Shown: positions 8,916 through 18,270, numbered from the stretch's first letter. The stretch is DNA of 64,000 bases from Flammeovirgaceae bacterium BBD 1991-12 (GCA_001657315.1 LYSV01000015.1:1-64000); one strand, 5' to 3'. Made by a program: numbers and translations. Notes: generated from the letters alone by a model not told the origin.

Positions 8916-9623
8916 ATGAAAAAGGGCAGGCTGTATCTGATCCCATCGGTGATTGCAGAGGGAGATACAAGTAGTATTCCTGAGCAGGTGAGGAAAATCA
9001 TCCCCCGGTTGGAGTACTATCTTGTAGAAAATGTAAGAACAGCAAGGCGATATATCAGTAGTTTGCGATCCGGTGTGGATATCGGATCCCTTCAGTTCGA
9101 AGAGCTGAACAAGAACACCAGAGCTGATGAAATAGAGAAGCTTATGGCCCCGTTACTGGCAGGTAAGGACATGGGTGTAATGTCAGAGGCCGGATGTCCC
9201 GGTATAGCAGACCCCGGCTCAAGAGCAGTTGACTATGCCCACCGGAAAGGCATAAAGGTCATCCCTCTGGTAGGGCCATCATCCATCATGCTGGCGCTAA
9301 TGGCCTCCGGATTTAACGGTCAGCGGTTCTGCTTTCATGGGTACCTTCCTATAGACAAGGACAAACTCAGCCCTGCAATAAAGAATCTGGAAAAAAATTC
9401 TGCACGATACAACCAAACGGAAATTTTCATCGAAACTCCCTACAGAAACAATACCATGCTGACCAACCTGTTAAAGTTCTGTCATGACAACACGAGACTG
9501 TGTATAGCACGTGATATAACCGGCGAATATGAACTCATACAGACCAATACCATCAAACGTTGGAAGGAAATAACCATCGATCTTCATAAAAAACCGACGG
9601 TATTTTTACTCTTTAGCGCTTGA
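8916..9623 (+). CDS. RsmI-like SAM-dependent methyltransferase (tetrapyrrole methylase fold)
   Basis: The ATG at 8916 gives MKKGRLYLIPSVIAEG and 235 residues; the longer in-frame TTG start would overlap the AraC gene. The fold is that of the tetrapyrrole methylase superfamily. MSEAGCPGIADPGS matches the family SEAGxPxxSDPG loop, and VPLVGPSSIMLALMASGFNGQRFCFHGYLP matches the VGPSA...FxGFLP segment of RsmI, which 2'-O-methylates C1402 of 16S rRNA. The N-terminus differs from classic RsmI (LIPSVIAEG rather than LVxTPIGN), as in the shorter Bacteroidota paralogue group. The exact RNA or other substrate is therefore uncertain. It precedes metK, which makes the cofactor. Confidence 0.8.
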   Translation: MKKGRLYLIPSVIAEGDTSSIPEQVRKIIPRLEYYLVENVRTARRYISSLRSGVDIGSLQFEELNKNTRADEIEKLMAPLLAGKDMGVMSEAGCPGIADPGSRAVDYAHRKGIKVIPLVGPSSIMLALMASGFNGQRFCFHGYLPIDKDKLSPAIKNLEKNSARYNQTEIFIETPYRNNTMLTNLLKFCHDNTRLCIARDITGEYELIQTNTIKRWKEITIDLHKKPTVFLLFSA

Positions 9624-9677
9624 TAGTGTGAGCGTAGTATTTTAACCTGCGCACTTTAATTTAAGTTTAAATTACTC

Positions 9678-9685
9678 TAAATTTG
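9678..9685 (+). promoter_or_regulatory. -7 box of the metK promoter
   Basis: TAAATTTG at 9678-9685 is an exact Bacteroidota -7 element, 51 bases before the metK ATG. No good TTG lies at the -33 distance. The implied leader of about 45 bases leaves no room for a SAM riboswitch. Confidence 0.45.
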
Positions 9686-9736
9686 TGGGCTTTGGGATTT
9701 AGCACCAGAACTTTAAAATTAAACTAAGAAACTATT

Positions 9737-11008
9737 ATGCCTTACCTGTTTACTTCGGAATCCGTTTCCGAAGGCCATCCTGATAAAGTGGCCGATCAGA
9801 TCTCCGATGCGTTGATCGATAATTTTCTGGCGTTTGACCAGCAGTCCAAAGTGGCTTGTGAGACTTTGGTGACCACCGGGCTGACCGTGCTGAGTGGTGA
9901 GGTAAAATCAGAAGCTTACCTGGATGTACAGAAAATAGCCAGGGAGGTGATCAACAGGATAGGATATACACGGGGAGAGTATATGTTTGATGGGAATTCC
10001 TGCGGTGTTATTTCTGCAATACACGAGCAGTCGCCTGACATCAATCAGGGGGTAGACCGGTCCAGCCCTGAAGAGCAGGGTGCCGGTGACCAGGGTATGA
10101 TGTTCGGCTATGCTACCAATGAAACGGAGAATTATATGCCGCTGGCACTGGATCTTTCCCACAAAATCCTTATCGAGCTCTCGCGCTTGAGAAAGGAAAA
10201 CAGCGCAATAACCTACCTCAGACCCGACGCAAAGTCGCAGGTGACCATTGAATACTCAGATAGCGGGGAGCCTCTTCGCATAGATGCCATCGTTGTTTCC
10301 ACGCAGCATGATGATTTCGGGACTGAAGAGGAGATGCTGGCCAAAATAAAAAGTGATATCGTTAACATATTGATCCCGAGGGTAAAAGAGCAGTTGAAGC
10401 CCGAACTTCAGCAACTATTCAATGAGGATATCAAATACCATATCAATCCCACCGGTAAGTTTGTCATAGGCGGGCCTCACGGCGATACCGGACTTACCGG
10501 CCGAAAAATCATTGTGGATACCTACGGAGGAAAAGGAGCACACGGTGGTGGGGCTTTTTCGGGTAAGGATCCTTCCAAAGTGGACCGCTCTGCAGCCTAC
10601 GCCACCCGACATATTGCAAAAAACATGGTAGCGGCAGGCGTAGCAGATGAAATACTGGTCCAGGTATCCTATGCCATAGGCGTAGTGGAGCCCATGGGTA
10701 TTTTTGTGAATACCTACGGCAAGGCGAAAGTGGATATGACTGACGGTGAGATCGCTCAGAAGATCTCGGAGGTTTTTGATATGCGACCGTACAGTATCGA
10801 GCGAAGACTTAAGCTAAGAAATCCTATTTACTCGGAAACTGCGGCATACGGACACATGGGCCGTGCGAACGAGACTGTTACCAAAACGTTCGTATCTGCC
10901 GATGGTACGGAAAAGAAATTGGAAGTGGAGCTGTTTCCATGGGAAAAACTGGATTATGTGGACAAGGTAAAAGAAGCCTTTAAGCTACAGGCTACTGCTG
11001 TGGAGTAA
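9737..11008 (+). CDS. metK: S-adenosylmethionine synthase
   Basis: A 423-residue MetK that makes S-adenosylmethionine from methionine and ATP in the cytoplasm. It starts [20 protein letters not shown], with the ATP-binding histidine in GHPDK. It carries both family signatures, [12 protein letters not shown] (residues about 115-126) and [19 protein letters not shown] (about residue 273). Length is normal for Bacteroidota, which carry a slightly longer form than E. coli. It is monocistronic, with its own -7 box upstream and a strong terminator 25 bases after the stop. Conserved throughout, with no anomalies. Confidence 0.98.
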   Translation: MPYLFTSESVSEGHPDKVADQISDALIDNFLAFDQQSKVACETLVTTGLTVLSGEVKSEAYLDVQKIAREVINRIGYTRGEYMFDGNSCGVISAIHEQSPDINQGVDRSSPEEQGAGDQGMMFGYATNETENYMPLALDLSHKILIELSRLRKENSAITYLRPDAKSQVTIEYSDSGEPLRIDAIVVSTQHDDFGTEEEMLAKIKSDIVNILIPRVKEQLKPELQQLFNEDIKYHINPTGKFVIGGPHGDTGLTGRKIIVDTYGGKGAHGGGAFSGKDPSKVDRSAAYATRHIAKNMVAAGVADEILVQVSYAIGVVEPMGIFVNTYGKAKVDMTDGEIAQKISEVFDMRPYSIERRLKLRNPIYSETAAYGHMGRANETVTKTFVSADGTEKKLEVELFPWEKLDYVDKVKEAFKLQATAVE

Positions 11009-11033
11009 ACTGAAATTATTCTGAAAATAAGAA

Positions 11034-11060
11034 AAGGCTTCAGAGAAACTCTGAAGCCTT
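11034..11060. terminator. metK: Bidirectional intrinsic terminator between metK and hpf
   Basis: Twelve-base perfect stem (11034-11045 and 11049-11060) with an AAA loop. TATTTTA follows on the plus strand and TTCTTATTTT on the minus strand, so it can end both converging transcripts. Confidence 0.88.
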
Positions 11061-11113
11061 TATTTTATGGTTGGGTCTTAGACTATTCAGACCGGGATCC
11101 TTCAAGAGCCAAA

Positions 11114-11410
11114 CTAACGTCCATTCCTCTTTAGTTTGAATTTCTTGATCTGTCTGCGCAGTGCATCCGTAGCCAGATCGGCAGCCTCTTCAAATGATTT
11201 GGCCTCCTCTTTGGCAAAAAGCTGGTTGCCGGGCATATTCAGCTTAATTTCAACCGTTTTATTATCAATAGTATCACTATTTAACCTTAAAAACACTTCA
11301 CCATCTACCATACGATCATAAAAAGTTTCGAGCTTGTCAACTTTCTTTTGGATAAAATCCAACAACTTTCTGTCGGCATCGAAATGAATGGAATGCATTT
11401 GTAACTTCAT
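11114..11410 (-). CDS. hpf: Ribosome hibernation promoting factor (HPF/RaiA family)
   Basis: A 98-residue short-form HPF. It begins MKLQMHSIHFDADRKLLDFIQKKVDKLETFYD and has the beta-alpha-beta-beta-beta-alpha pattern of the family, with FEEAADLATDALRRQIKKFK as the second helix. Such proteins bind the decoding region of the 30S subunit in stationary phase and promote 100S dimers or silence ribosomes. The absence of the long C-terminal domain makes it short HPF or YfiA-like. It is the last gene of a minus-strand rpsU-xer-hpf unit, 32 bases after the recombinase stop. Confidence 0.93.
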   Translation of the reverse strand: MKLQMHSIHFDADRKLLDFIQKKVDKLETFYDRMVDGEVFLRLNSDTIDNKTVEIKLNMPGNQLFAKEEAKSFEEAADLATDALRRQIKKFKLKRNGR

Positions 11411-11442
11411 AACTTTCTAACGTTTAAAAGGTAATAAATAAA

Positions 11443-12324
11443 TTAAGCTTTGGGGTGCGCCTGGTCGAAGACCGCCTTCAGTTTTTCTATTGAATTATGG
11501 GTGTAAACCTGCGTGGCAGCAAGACTCGTATGCCCCAGCAGATCCTTCACGGCATTAAGCTCAGCCCCCTTGTTCAAGAGATGCGTAGCAAATGTATGTC
11601 TCAATACATGAGGGCTACGCTTCTCCACAGTGGTAAACAGATCCAGATACTTCCGTACGGTACGGTAGATAAGCATTGGATAACATTTTTTACCCTGATC
11701 TGTAACGATCAGATACCCCTGATCATTTTTCAGGCCTGCAGAATTCTTTTCATTCAAATAATCCCCGATCACCTTCTTCAGTGACACCGCAAATGGGACC
11801 ACCCTTTCCTTATTTCGCTTACCCAGTACCTTCAGCGTACGGCTGGGCAGGTCAATGTCCGTACTTTTCAGTTCAATGATCTCATTAAGACGAGTACCGG
11901 TACCATAGAGCAACTCAAGGATCAGCCTGTCCCTGCATCCTGCAAAACCCTTTTCAAAGGTAACATGATCGAGCAGGCGGGCCATCTCGGCTTCACTCAG
12001 GAACTGAGGAAGCTTCCTTGCCGTCTTAAGCACCCGTATTTTCTGCATGGGATCGCGCTCTATCATTTCCCTTCTCAACAGGAATTTATAGAACGACCTG
12101 AGACAGGCAATTTTTCTGTTGACGGAGTCCGGGCTAAGTCCTTCATCCACCAGCGACACGATCCAGTTCCTGATCACCGCATGGGTGGCGTCAGCTAAGG
12201 TTGTTCCAGGAAAATGCTGATCAATGAATCTTTCAAACCCGGTGAGATCATTCTCATACGAGGTAAGGGTATGAGGACTGTATCTTTTTTCGAATTGAAG
12301 GTATTTGAGGAAAGATTCCCGCAT
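11443..12324 (-). CDS. Tyrosine recombinase XerC/XerD family
   Basis: The ATG at 12324 gives MRESFLKYLQFEKRYSPHTL, the usual Xer N-terminus, and 293 residues. The SAM-like N-terminal domain (core DNA binding) is followed by the catalytic domain. The catalytic residues are visible: Arg in LLYGTGTRLNEI, Lys in KVLGKRNKERVVP, His-x-x-Arg in HVLRHTFATHLL, His in LLGHTSLAATQ and the nucleophile Tyr in VYTHNSIEKLK. Chromosomal Xer recombinases resolve dimers at dif. The position next to rpsU and hpf is conserved in Bacteroidota and argues for the housekeeping enzyme rather than a phage integrase. Whether to call it XerC or XerD cannot be settled here. Confidence 0.92.
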   Translation of the reverse strand: MRESFLKYLQFEKRYSPHTLTSYENDLTGFERFIDQHFPGTTLADATHAVIRNWIVSLVDEGLSPDSVNRKIACLRSFYKFLLRREMIERDPMQKIRVLKTARKLPQFLSEAEMARLLDHVTFEKGFAGCRDRLILELLYGTGTRLNEIIELKSTDIDLPSRTLKVLGKRNKERVVPFAVSLKKVIGDYLNEKNSAGLKNDQGYLIVTDQGKKCYPMLIYRTVRKYLDLFTTVEKRSPHVLRHTFATHLLNKGAELNAVKDLLGHTSLAATQVYTHNSIEKLKAVFDQAHPKA

Positions 12325-12394
12325 ATAAAAAAGTATTGACCACAAAACGTGATCAATACTAATTTAATATTTTATCGGGAAAACTACAGGGAGT

Positions 12395-12589
12395 CTAGTA
12401 ATTTTCTTCGGCGTATTTTGACTGTCTGTATTTGGCCTTAATAATTTCGTTTCTTCTGGAGACGGAAGGCTTTTCGAAAAACGTTCTGGACCTGAGCTCC
12501 TTCAACACACCGGTCTTCTCAAATTTCTTTTTGAATCTTTTGAGTGCCTTGTCTATAGACTCGTTTTCCTTAACATTTATTACGATCAT
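12395..12589 (-). CDS. rpsU: 30S ribosomal protein S21
   Basis: A 64-residue basic protein, MIVINVKENESIDKALKRFK and onward, with the arginine/lysine-rich helix RRNEIIKAKYRQSKYAEE expected of S21. Bacteroidota S21 is implicated in choosing mRNAs because their ribosomes occlude the anti-Shine-Dalgarno sequence. It heads the minus-strand unit with the Xer recombinase and hpf and has a well-formed promoter upstream. Length and sequence are normal. Confidence 0.96.
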   Translation of the reverse strand: MIVINVKENESIDKALKRFKKKFEKTGVLKELRSRTFFEKPSVSRRNEIIKAKYRQSKYAEENY

Positions 12590-12614
12590 TGTTCTTTCCT
12601 TTCAAAATGGTGTG

Positions 12615-12645
12615 CAAATGTAACGTCTTTATCGAAGAAAAGCAA
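12615..12645 (-). promoter_or_regulatory. Promoter of the rpsU-xer-hpf unit
   Basis: On the minus strand TTG (12645-12643) and TACATTTG (12622-12615) lie 20 bases apart, the best -33/-7 pair I found in the window. The start codon follows 25 bases after the -7 box. Confidence 0.62.
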
Positions 12646-12755
12646 ATCCCTTTTTGGGCGGCGAATTACCGGATCATGATGTTGTTTTTCTTCAGTCCTC
12701 ATGCAACCTCGCGCAATGAGTTGTAGTCCTAATAAAAATCAAACAACATCTACCT

Positions 12756-15122
12756 ATGGTCAGGAACTTTATCAAAACCGCTCTTCGCAACCTCGTGAAG
12801 AACAGACTTATTTCATTTATCAACATTTTTGGTCTCTCGGTCGCTATTGCCATTGGACTCGTGGTTTACATTTTCATGGATTTTGCCTATGGACAGGATG
12901 AATTCCATAAAAACAAGGAAAGCATTTTTCTGCTGAACAATGTAGTGGCTCGTGACGGAGCAGAACAGGTGTGGGGTGATTCGCCGGCACCCATCGGAGA
13001 AATGCTCAAGGCAGACTTTTCACAGATCAGGAACATTGCCAGAGTGGACGGCCGCAACATAGTAATGAAATACGAGGATAAGGTCTTTACCGAATATATA
13101 TGGTTTGCGGATCCTGAGTTTCTTGAGATGTTCACCTTCCCTGTAAAACAGGGACGCAAAGAGGCTTTGCAGGATCCCTCTCAGGTGGTGATAAGCCAGT
13201 CCATAGCGGAAAAGTATTTCGGAGAAAACGATCCCATTGGCGAGCAGATCGTGATCACGGCCAATGACAAAAAAGAATCCTTCACCGTAGGTGGTGTGGC
13301 CGCCCCTTTTCCAAAAAATGCCAGCTTCCGGTTTAACATTTTGTTCAACTTTGAAAAGAAGTTCTCCCTGTATGACAAGGAAGATACTGATGACTGGACG
13401 AAGTTCATTGACGCCACCTTCATTCAACTGAATGATCCCGACGACATAACGCTTATCCGCTCCAAAATGGACAAATACATCACTCTTCAAAACGCCGCTG
13501 ATGAGGACTGGCCCGCACAGGCTTACGTGTTTGAACCTTTGACCACACTGTCGCAAAACTCCTACAGGATCCGGGGAGATATCTCAGGGGGTAATGATCC
13601 TGCCGGCAGCATTGTACTGATCACCATTGGCTCTTTCATGATGCTGTTGGCTTGTTTTAACTATATCAATATCTCCATCTCTTCGGCCACCAAACGCCTG
13701 AAGGAAATAGGGATACGCAAAGTGGTGGGTGGTACCAAACGGCAGCTTATTGTCCAGTTCATAGGTGAAAACCTCATCATTTGTTTTTTTGCGCTGGTTT
13801 TAGGGGCGATCTGGGCGAGAACCATTATAGCACCGTGGTTTGACTCCCAATTCTCCATAGGGCTGGAGCTGGATTTTTACCAGAATCCTGAGGCCTGGGG
13901 ATTCCTGATAGCCCTTCTGTTGCTCACAGGTATCGGCTCAGGGGCCTATCCCGCTTTTTACATTTCCTCCTTCAGGCCCGTAAATATCTTGAGAGGAAGG
14001 CAGAAATTTGGCAAGAAGAACACCTTCACCCGGCTGTTTCTAACATTCCAGTTTGTACTTTCCATCATCACCATTGTTTTTGGGATCGCTTTTTTACAAA
14101 ATGCTGAATACCAGAGAGGCCGTGACTGGGGCTATAATCAGGCTCAAACACTGGTAGTGCCTCTTGATGGCGAAAAAACCTACGCAGCTCTGAAAAATGA
14201 GCTGCTCCAGCATCCGAATATTGCCAGAATAGCAGGGTCTGCCTCACATATAGGTCGTTCCGTTGGTCTCAGTGTGATCGATATCCATGATCAGAAACAC
14301 GAAATACGCAGAATAGATGTGGGGTACAACTACCTTGAAACGCTGAACCTTCGTCTAAAAAAAGGCAGGTCCTTTGATGAAACTCTCCTGACGGACCTCG
14401 AAGAAAGTGCAGTGATCAACCAAACCTTTGCCAATAACATGGGGTGGGAGGATCCGATAGGCAAGTCGTTTGATCTTGATTCCCTCACCTATAACGTGAT
14501 AGGCGTGGTGGCTGACTTTCATTACTATAATTTCAATAGCGAAATAGAGCCGGCATTTTTCCGTATGGCTAAGGAAGATAAGTTCAGGTACCTTTCTCTG
14601 CGGATACAGGAAGGGAAGGCCGCAGACACTGAAGCTTATGTGGAAGAGCTATGGAAGGAACACGTCCCCGATATGCCTTACACAGCCTTTTTTCAGGATG
14701 AGGTATTTGATAACTACTTTAACCAGCTCAAGGGTCATGGCCGGATCATGGGCTTTACAGCCCTCCTGGCCACCATTCTTTCCTGCATGGGACTCTTTGG
14801 TCTGGTTTCCCTCAATGTAGCCGCCAGAATGAAAGAGTTCAGCATCCGCAAGGTACTGGGAGCAGGACTGGCAGCAATTTTCAATGGTATCAACCGGCAG
14901 TACCTGCTGCTAATGATTATTGCCTGCATTTTGGGTCTTCCCATCAGCTATTTTCTATTGGATCTGTTCTTCACAGAAGTGTATACATACCATATGCCAC
15001 TTACGTTAAGTCCACTGGCCATCGCCACGGTTTGCCTTTTCGCTGTAGCATTGATCACGGTTTCCAGCCAGATCTATAAGGTGATCGTTTCCAACCCTGT
15101 GGAGGCGCTTAGGAATGAGTAA
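12756..15122 (+). CDS. FtsX/MacB-type ABC transporter permease (orphan)
   Basis: A 788-residue permease with duplicated halves. It begins MVRNFIKTALRNLVKNRLIS and has a transmembrane helix at about 20-43, a periplasmic MacB-like core domain, and three helices of the first FtsX domain (around 285-400, including RLKEIGIRKVVGGTKRQL). A single helix near 425-447, a second periplasmic domain and a second FtsX domain (about 670-785, with RMKEFSIRKVLGAG) follow. The E-[IF]-[GS]-IRKV-[VL]-G motif is the ATPase-contact loop. No ATP-binding gene is adjacent, so the partner must be encoded elsewhere. MacB-like systems move or signal across the envelope (peptides, lipoproteins, drugs); the cargo is unknown. 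A paralogue lies at 19512-21905. Confidence 0.9.
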   Translation: MVRNFIKTALRNLVKNRLISFINIFGLSVAIAIGLVVYIFMDFAYGQDEFHKNKESIFLLNNVVARDGAEQVWGDSPAPIGEMLKADFSQIRNIARVDGRNIVMKYEDKVFTEYIWFADPEFLEMFTFPVKQGRKEALQDPSQVVISQSIAEKYFGENDPIGEQIVITANDKKESFTVGGVAAPFPKNASFRFNILFNFEKKFSLYDKEDTDDWTKFIDATFIQLNDPDDITLIRSKMDKYITLQNAADEDWPAQAYVFEPLTTLSQNSYRIRGDISGGNDPAGSIVLITIGSFMMLLACFNYINISISSATKRLKEIGIRKVVGGTKRQLIVQFIGENLIICFFALVLGAIWARTIIAPWFDSQFSIGLELDFYQNPEAWGFLIALLLLTGIGSGAYPAFYISSFRPVNILRGRQKFGKKNTFTRLFLTFQFVLSIITIVFGIAFLQNAEYQRGRDWGYNQAQTLVVPLDGEKTYAALKNELLQHPNIARIAGSASHIGRSVGLSVIDIHDQKHEIRRIDVGYNYLETLNLRLKKGRSFDETLLTDLEESAVINQTFANNMGWEDPIGKSFDLDSLTYNVIGVVADFHYYNFNSEIEPAFFRMAKEDKFRYLSLRIQEGKAADTEAYVEELWKEHVPDMPYTAFFQDEVFDNYFNQLKGHGRIMGFTALLATILSCMGLFGLVSLNVAARMKEFSIRKVLGAGLAAIFNGINRQYLLLMIIACILGLPISYFLLDLFFTEVYTYHMPLTLSPLAIATVCLFAVALITVSSQIYKVIVSNPVEALRNE

Positions 15123-15157
15123 GGGAAGGTTTGAAATTTGAAATCAGGAATCAGAAA

Positions 15158-16072
15158 CTAAAGATTTTTCAGAAAGTTGGTGATTTTAGCCCGTTGACCG
15201 GTATCGGGGAGCCTGCCAAGTCCGGCACCCAGGTTATCAACCATGTGGTGTGGCTTGCTGGTACCGGGGATAACACAGGTGACTGCATCGTGCGAAAGAA
15301 TGTATTTCAGGAAGAATTGTCCCCAACTGTTACAATCAAATTCAGCAGCCCAGTCAGGCAGCTTACGACCCTTTACCTTACGGAACAGGGAGCCTCCTTC
15401 GTAGGGTCGGTTGATGATCACGGCTATGCCCCTGTCCCGGGCCAGAGGTAAGATCCTGTTTTCAGCCGTGCGACTCTCAACAGAGTAATTGAGCTGAATG
15501 AAATCGAGTGGGTAGTTGGTCATAATATGCATCATTTCATCGTATGCACTTTCTATGTAATGGGTGATACCCATGTAACGTATCCTGCCCGACTCCTTCC
15601 ACCCTTGCAGGGTTTTGATATGCGTTTTCCAGTCCACCAGATTATGGATCTGCATGAGATCTATCGGACGTTTCTGCATACGATCCATAGAGCGCTGCAT
15701 CTGGTCAATGCCGGCCTGTCGACCATTGGTCCATACCTTGGTAGCCATGAAAAGTTTGTCCGTCCCTTCCATAGCCGTAGCGAGGTCTCCTACTACTTTT
15801 TCGGACCTACCGTACATCGGGGAAGAATCAATGACACTTCCGCCGTACTCCAGCAATTCATTCAAAACCTCCCGTAGTGGTGCCCTTTCCTCATCTGAGG
15901 TACCAACATCAAAGGTCTGCCAGGTACCTACACCCACCACAGGTAAAGACTCTCCCGAAGAGGGTATCTTGCGTGTCCGGATCGCTGCCCAAAGCCGGGA
16001 CATGCCGTTGAAACTCAGGCCAGACAATGCAGCGATGCCCAAAAAGTTTTTAAGAGACTCTCTTCTGGTCAT
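15158..16072 (-). CDS. Aldo/keto reductase with Tat-type leader
   Basis: A 304-residue NADPH-dependent oxidoreductase. The leader MTRRESLKNFLGIAALSG has a twin-arginine motif (RRESLKNF) and a hydrophobic stretch, so the folded enzyme is probably exported. The catalytic tetrad of the family is visible: Asp and Tyr in VIDSSPMYGRSEKVVG, Lys in FMATKVW and His in LMQIHNLVDW. The C-terminal cofactor-binding segment VIPGTSKPHHMVDN is also present. AKRs reduce aldehydes and ketones; the natural substrate is not inferable. It converges with the upstream permease gene, 35 bases from its stop. Confidence 0.88.
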   Translation of the reverse strand: MTRRESLKNFLGIAALSGLSFNGMSRLWAAIRTRKIPSSGESLPVVGVGTWQTFDVGTSDEERAPLREVLNELLEYGGSVIDSSPMYGRSEKVVGDLATAMEGTDKLFMATKVWTNGRQAGIDQMQRSMDRMQKRPIDLMQIHNLVDWKTHIKTLQGWKESGRIRYMGITHYIESAYDEMMHIMTNYPLDFIQLNYSVESRTAENRILPLARDRGIAVIINRPYEGGSLFRKVKGRKLPDWAAEFDCNSWGQFFLKYILSHDAVTCVIPGTSKPHHMVDNLGAGLGRLPDTGQRAKITNFLKNL

Positions 16073-16320
16073 AAAGGGAAGTTACCTATGCCTTATAATG
16101 CTTACGACATACACGGGGGCAGGTTGGTAAACCAGGACCTCACACGGTCAGACAGTAGAAGAAGAACTACAAACTGCCTGAAACTTTTGTCTAAGGTCAT
16201 TTAGGAAATTATTAATGGTTCAAAAGACCGATGGAAATATCAAATGATAACGATAGTTTATGGTAACGCACACAAAAAACGTCAATCTTTGGTAGCTTTA
16301 TCCGGCTGAATGATGGCGTG

Positions 16321-17415
16321 ATGAGCAAACTGAAGATCTACACGGCAGTGCTGATATACTGGGTTCTGATATTGAACCTGATGTCCTATTTTGCGCTGGT
16401 CAATGTCATCGGTTTTATTGAGATTACCGGACTGGATGTTCATTCACTGGATAATCCTCTTGCCATATACTGGGCTTCTCCTTACCAGCTACTGGAGTCA
16501 ACACTATTTGGATTGTTTTTTGGACTGCTCTTCATTGCAGTAAATGAAATATCTGAAGAACTGAAAATAGAACGACTGAGTTTCAGCTTTGCCATTTTGT
16601 TCAAAAGTGCCATTTACCTGATCGGTTTTGTGGTTTCATTTTATATGGTGTATGGGATAGTAAGTGTGTTGGGTACATTACCGGAAGGAGCATTCCAGAC
16701 AGCAGTACAATCCCAACTGTCCCTGCAGCTCCTGTTGCTGGGTGTGGTTTTTCTTTTCATCCAGGTGGTGATGCTCAACTTCTTTGTGCTCACGATCAAG
16801 AAATTCGGCTACAGGAATATCACCAACTTTTTAATGGGAAAATATCAAAAGCCTGTCATTGAGGACAGGATATTCCTTTTTATGGACCTGAAATCATCTA
16901 CGGCATATGCAGAAAACCTTGGAAACATCAGGTATTCAAAGCTGATCAAGGACTGTATAAATGATATCAACCAGTTAGTGGACAAATTCGATGCTGAAAT
17001 ATATCAATACGTGGGAGATGAGGTTGTCCTGACATGGGAAACCAGAAAGCTGAAGAACATGTGCACATGTATCGATCTTTTTTACTCTTTCCAGCACTGG
17101 CTGGAGAAGCGATCAGACCATTACATGAAAAAATACGGGGTTATCCCTGAGTTCAAGGCTGGGTTACATGGAGGCAAGGTTACTGTGGCCGAGATAGGGA
17201 ACATCAAAAGGGATATAGCCTATCATGGAGATGTACTGAACACTACTTCAAGGATACAGTCCATCTGTAATCAGTATCAGGAGCGGCTGTTGATATCGGG
17301 AGAATTGCTAAAAAGGACCGGACAACCCAACGGCTACCATATCAAGCCCCTTGGAGACGTACAACTTAAAGGCAAGCAGAAAAAGATATTCGTACACGCT
17401 GTACAGGAAGGTTGA
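16321..17415 (+). CDS. Membrane-anchored class III adenylate cyclase
   Basis: The ATG at 16321 follows an in-frame GTG and gives 364 residues. Four predicted transmembrane helices occupy about residues 5-170. The catalytic domain follows and looks complete: metal-binding Asp189 in FLFMDLKSST and Asp233 in YVGDEVVLTW, transition-state Asn307 and Arg311 in NTTSR, and a Lys/Asp pair (FKAGLHGG, RDIAYHGD) expected for ATP rather than GTP. It should make cAMP at the inner face of the membrane. No cAMP-binding regulator is adjacent. It stands alone, divergent from the aldo/keto reductase with 248 bases between them. Confidence 0.87.
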   Translation: MSKLKIYTAVLIYWVLILNLMSYFALVNVIGFIEITGLDVHSLDNPLAIYWASPYQLLESTLFGLFFGLLFIAVNEISEELKIERLSFSFAILFKSAIYLIGFVVSFYMVYGIVSVLGTLPEGAFQTAVQSQLSLQLLLLGVVFLFIQVVMLNFFVLTIKKFGYRNITNFLMGKYQKPVIEDRIFLFMDLKSSTAYAENLGNIRYSKLIKDCINDINQLVDKFDAEIYQYVGDEVVLTWETRKLKNMCTCIDLFYSFQHWLEKRSDHYMKKYGVIPEFKAGLHGGKVTVAEIGNIKRDIAYHGDVLNTTSRIQSICNQYQERLLISGELLKRTGQPNGYHIKPLGDVQLKGKQKKIFVHAVQEG

Positions 17416-17516
17416 ACGGGATTATTTTTTGTTTCCACCGTTTATCCGGTTATGGTTGTTCAGCCTGCAATGAGTTCGTATTTTTATACTACAGCAACCA
17501 TCCAATCTGAAATGCC

Positions 17517-18104
17517 ATGAAAAAACTGATCCTACCCCTGATAGCAGGTATGATCCCCATGGGCTGCCAGGCTCAAATACCTGATGCTGATGTGCAAATA
17601 GCGGCCGCTGTGCTGGCAGCACCCGAGGAGAAAAGAGAAGGTGCTACAGTGCTGGGGTTCAATTCCAAAGGGGAGCTGGTGCAGCTCATAGAGGGTACCA
17701 ATGAAATGATCTGTCTGGCTGATGATCCAAATAAAGAGGGATTTAACGTGGCTTGCTATCACAGGGACCTTGAGCCATTCATGGCCAGAGGCAGGGTGCT
17801 AAAGGCGGAGGGAAAGACTCCCGGAGAGGTCTTTGACATACGTGAAAGGGAGGCGAAGGAAGGCACCCTGAAAATGCCGGAAAACCCAACAACGCTACAT
17901 GTACTTTCAGGCCCCAACGGAAAATACGATGCAACTACAGGTGAAGTGACCAGCGCAAACTATCGATATGTAGTCTATATCCCTTTTGCAACTTCGGAAT
18001 CAACCGGATTGCCTCTTCGTCCTATCGTTCCGGGCGGCCCATGGATCATGGACCCCGGCACCCACAGGGCCCACATCATGATCACTCCACCAGCCCAAAA
18101 ATAA
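17517..18104 (+). CDS. Secreted or lipoprotein-like protein of unknown function
   Basis: A 195-residue protein beginning MKKLILPLIAGMIPMGCQAQ. The Cys after a hydrophobic segment could be a lipobox (PMGC), or cleavage may follow AQA. I do not recognise the family. The mature part has an alternating beta pattern (GATVLGFNSKGELVQLIEG, NEMICLADDP) and a C-terminal region rich in Gly and Pro (PIVPGGPWIMDPGTHRAHIM) with several His and Asp. Two further Cys may pair. It is a single gene, followed by a GGATCC-containing hairpin. Nothing nearby suggests a role. Confidence 0.6.
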   Translation: MKKLILPLIAGMIPMGCQAQIPDADVQIAAAVLAAPEEKREGATVLGFNSKGELVQLIEGTNEMICLADDPNKEGFNVACYHRDLEPFMARGRVLKAEGKTPGEVFDIREREAKEGTLKMPENPTTLHVLSGPNGKYDATTGEVTSANYRYVVYIPFATSESTGLPLRPIVPGGPWIMDPGTHRAHIMITPPAQK

Positions 18105-18150
18105 TTTTCGTTGTCAAAAGAGTGCCGGGTGTAAAACTCAATCCCAAACA

Positions 18151-18173
18151 CAGGATCCAGTTTTGGGATCCTG
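18151..18173. terminator. Hairpin after the 17517-18104 gene
   Basis: Eight-base perfect stem CAGGATCC/GGATCCTG (18151-18158 and 18166-18173) with a 7-base loop. It lacks a following T-run, so it may be a weak terminator or only a 3' protecting hairpin. Confidence 0.35.
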
Positions 18174-18236
18174 ATCAATAGGCACTACCCAAAAGTTCGG
18201 GAAAAAGTCAAATACTCATTCATCAATAGCGGCAAA

Positions 18237-18270
18237 TTTTCCGGAATATAGTTGCAATTTCGCCGGAAAA
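18237..18270 (+). promoter_or_regulatory. Inverted repeat abutting the antitoxin start
   Basis: TTTTCCGG (18237-18244) and CCGGAAAA (18263-18270) form a perfect 8-base inverted repeat ending at the base before the ATG of the Xre-type antitoxin. Antitoxins of this type repress their own promoters, so this is a plausible operator. Confidence 0.45.

Noticed and set aside
9624-9736. SAM riboswitch upstream of metK
   Set aside because: The spacer is 113 bases, AT-rich and without the conserved stems; the exact -7 box leaves a leader of only about 45 bases.
13020-13556. A 178-codon antisense frame in the first permease gene
   Set aside because: It lies opposite well-conserved MacB sequence, has no family features and no start signals.
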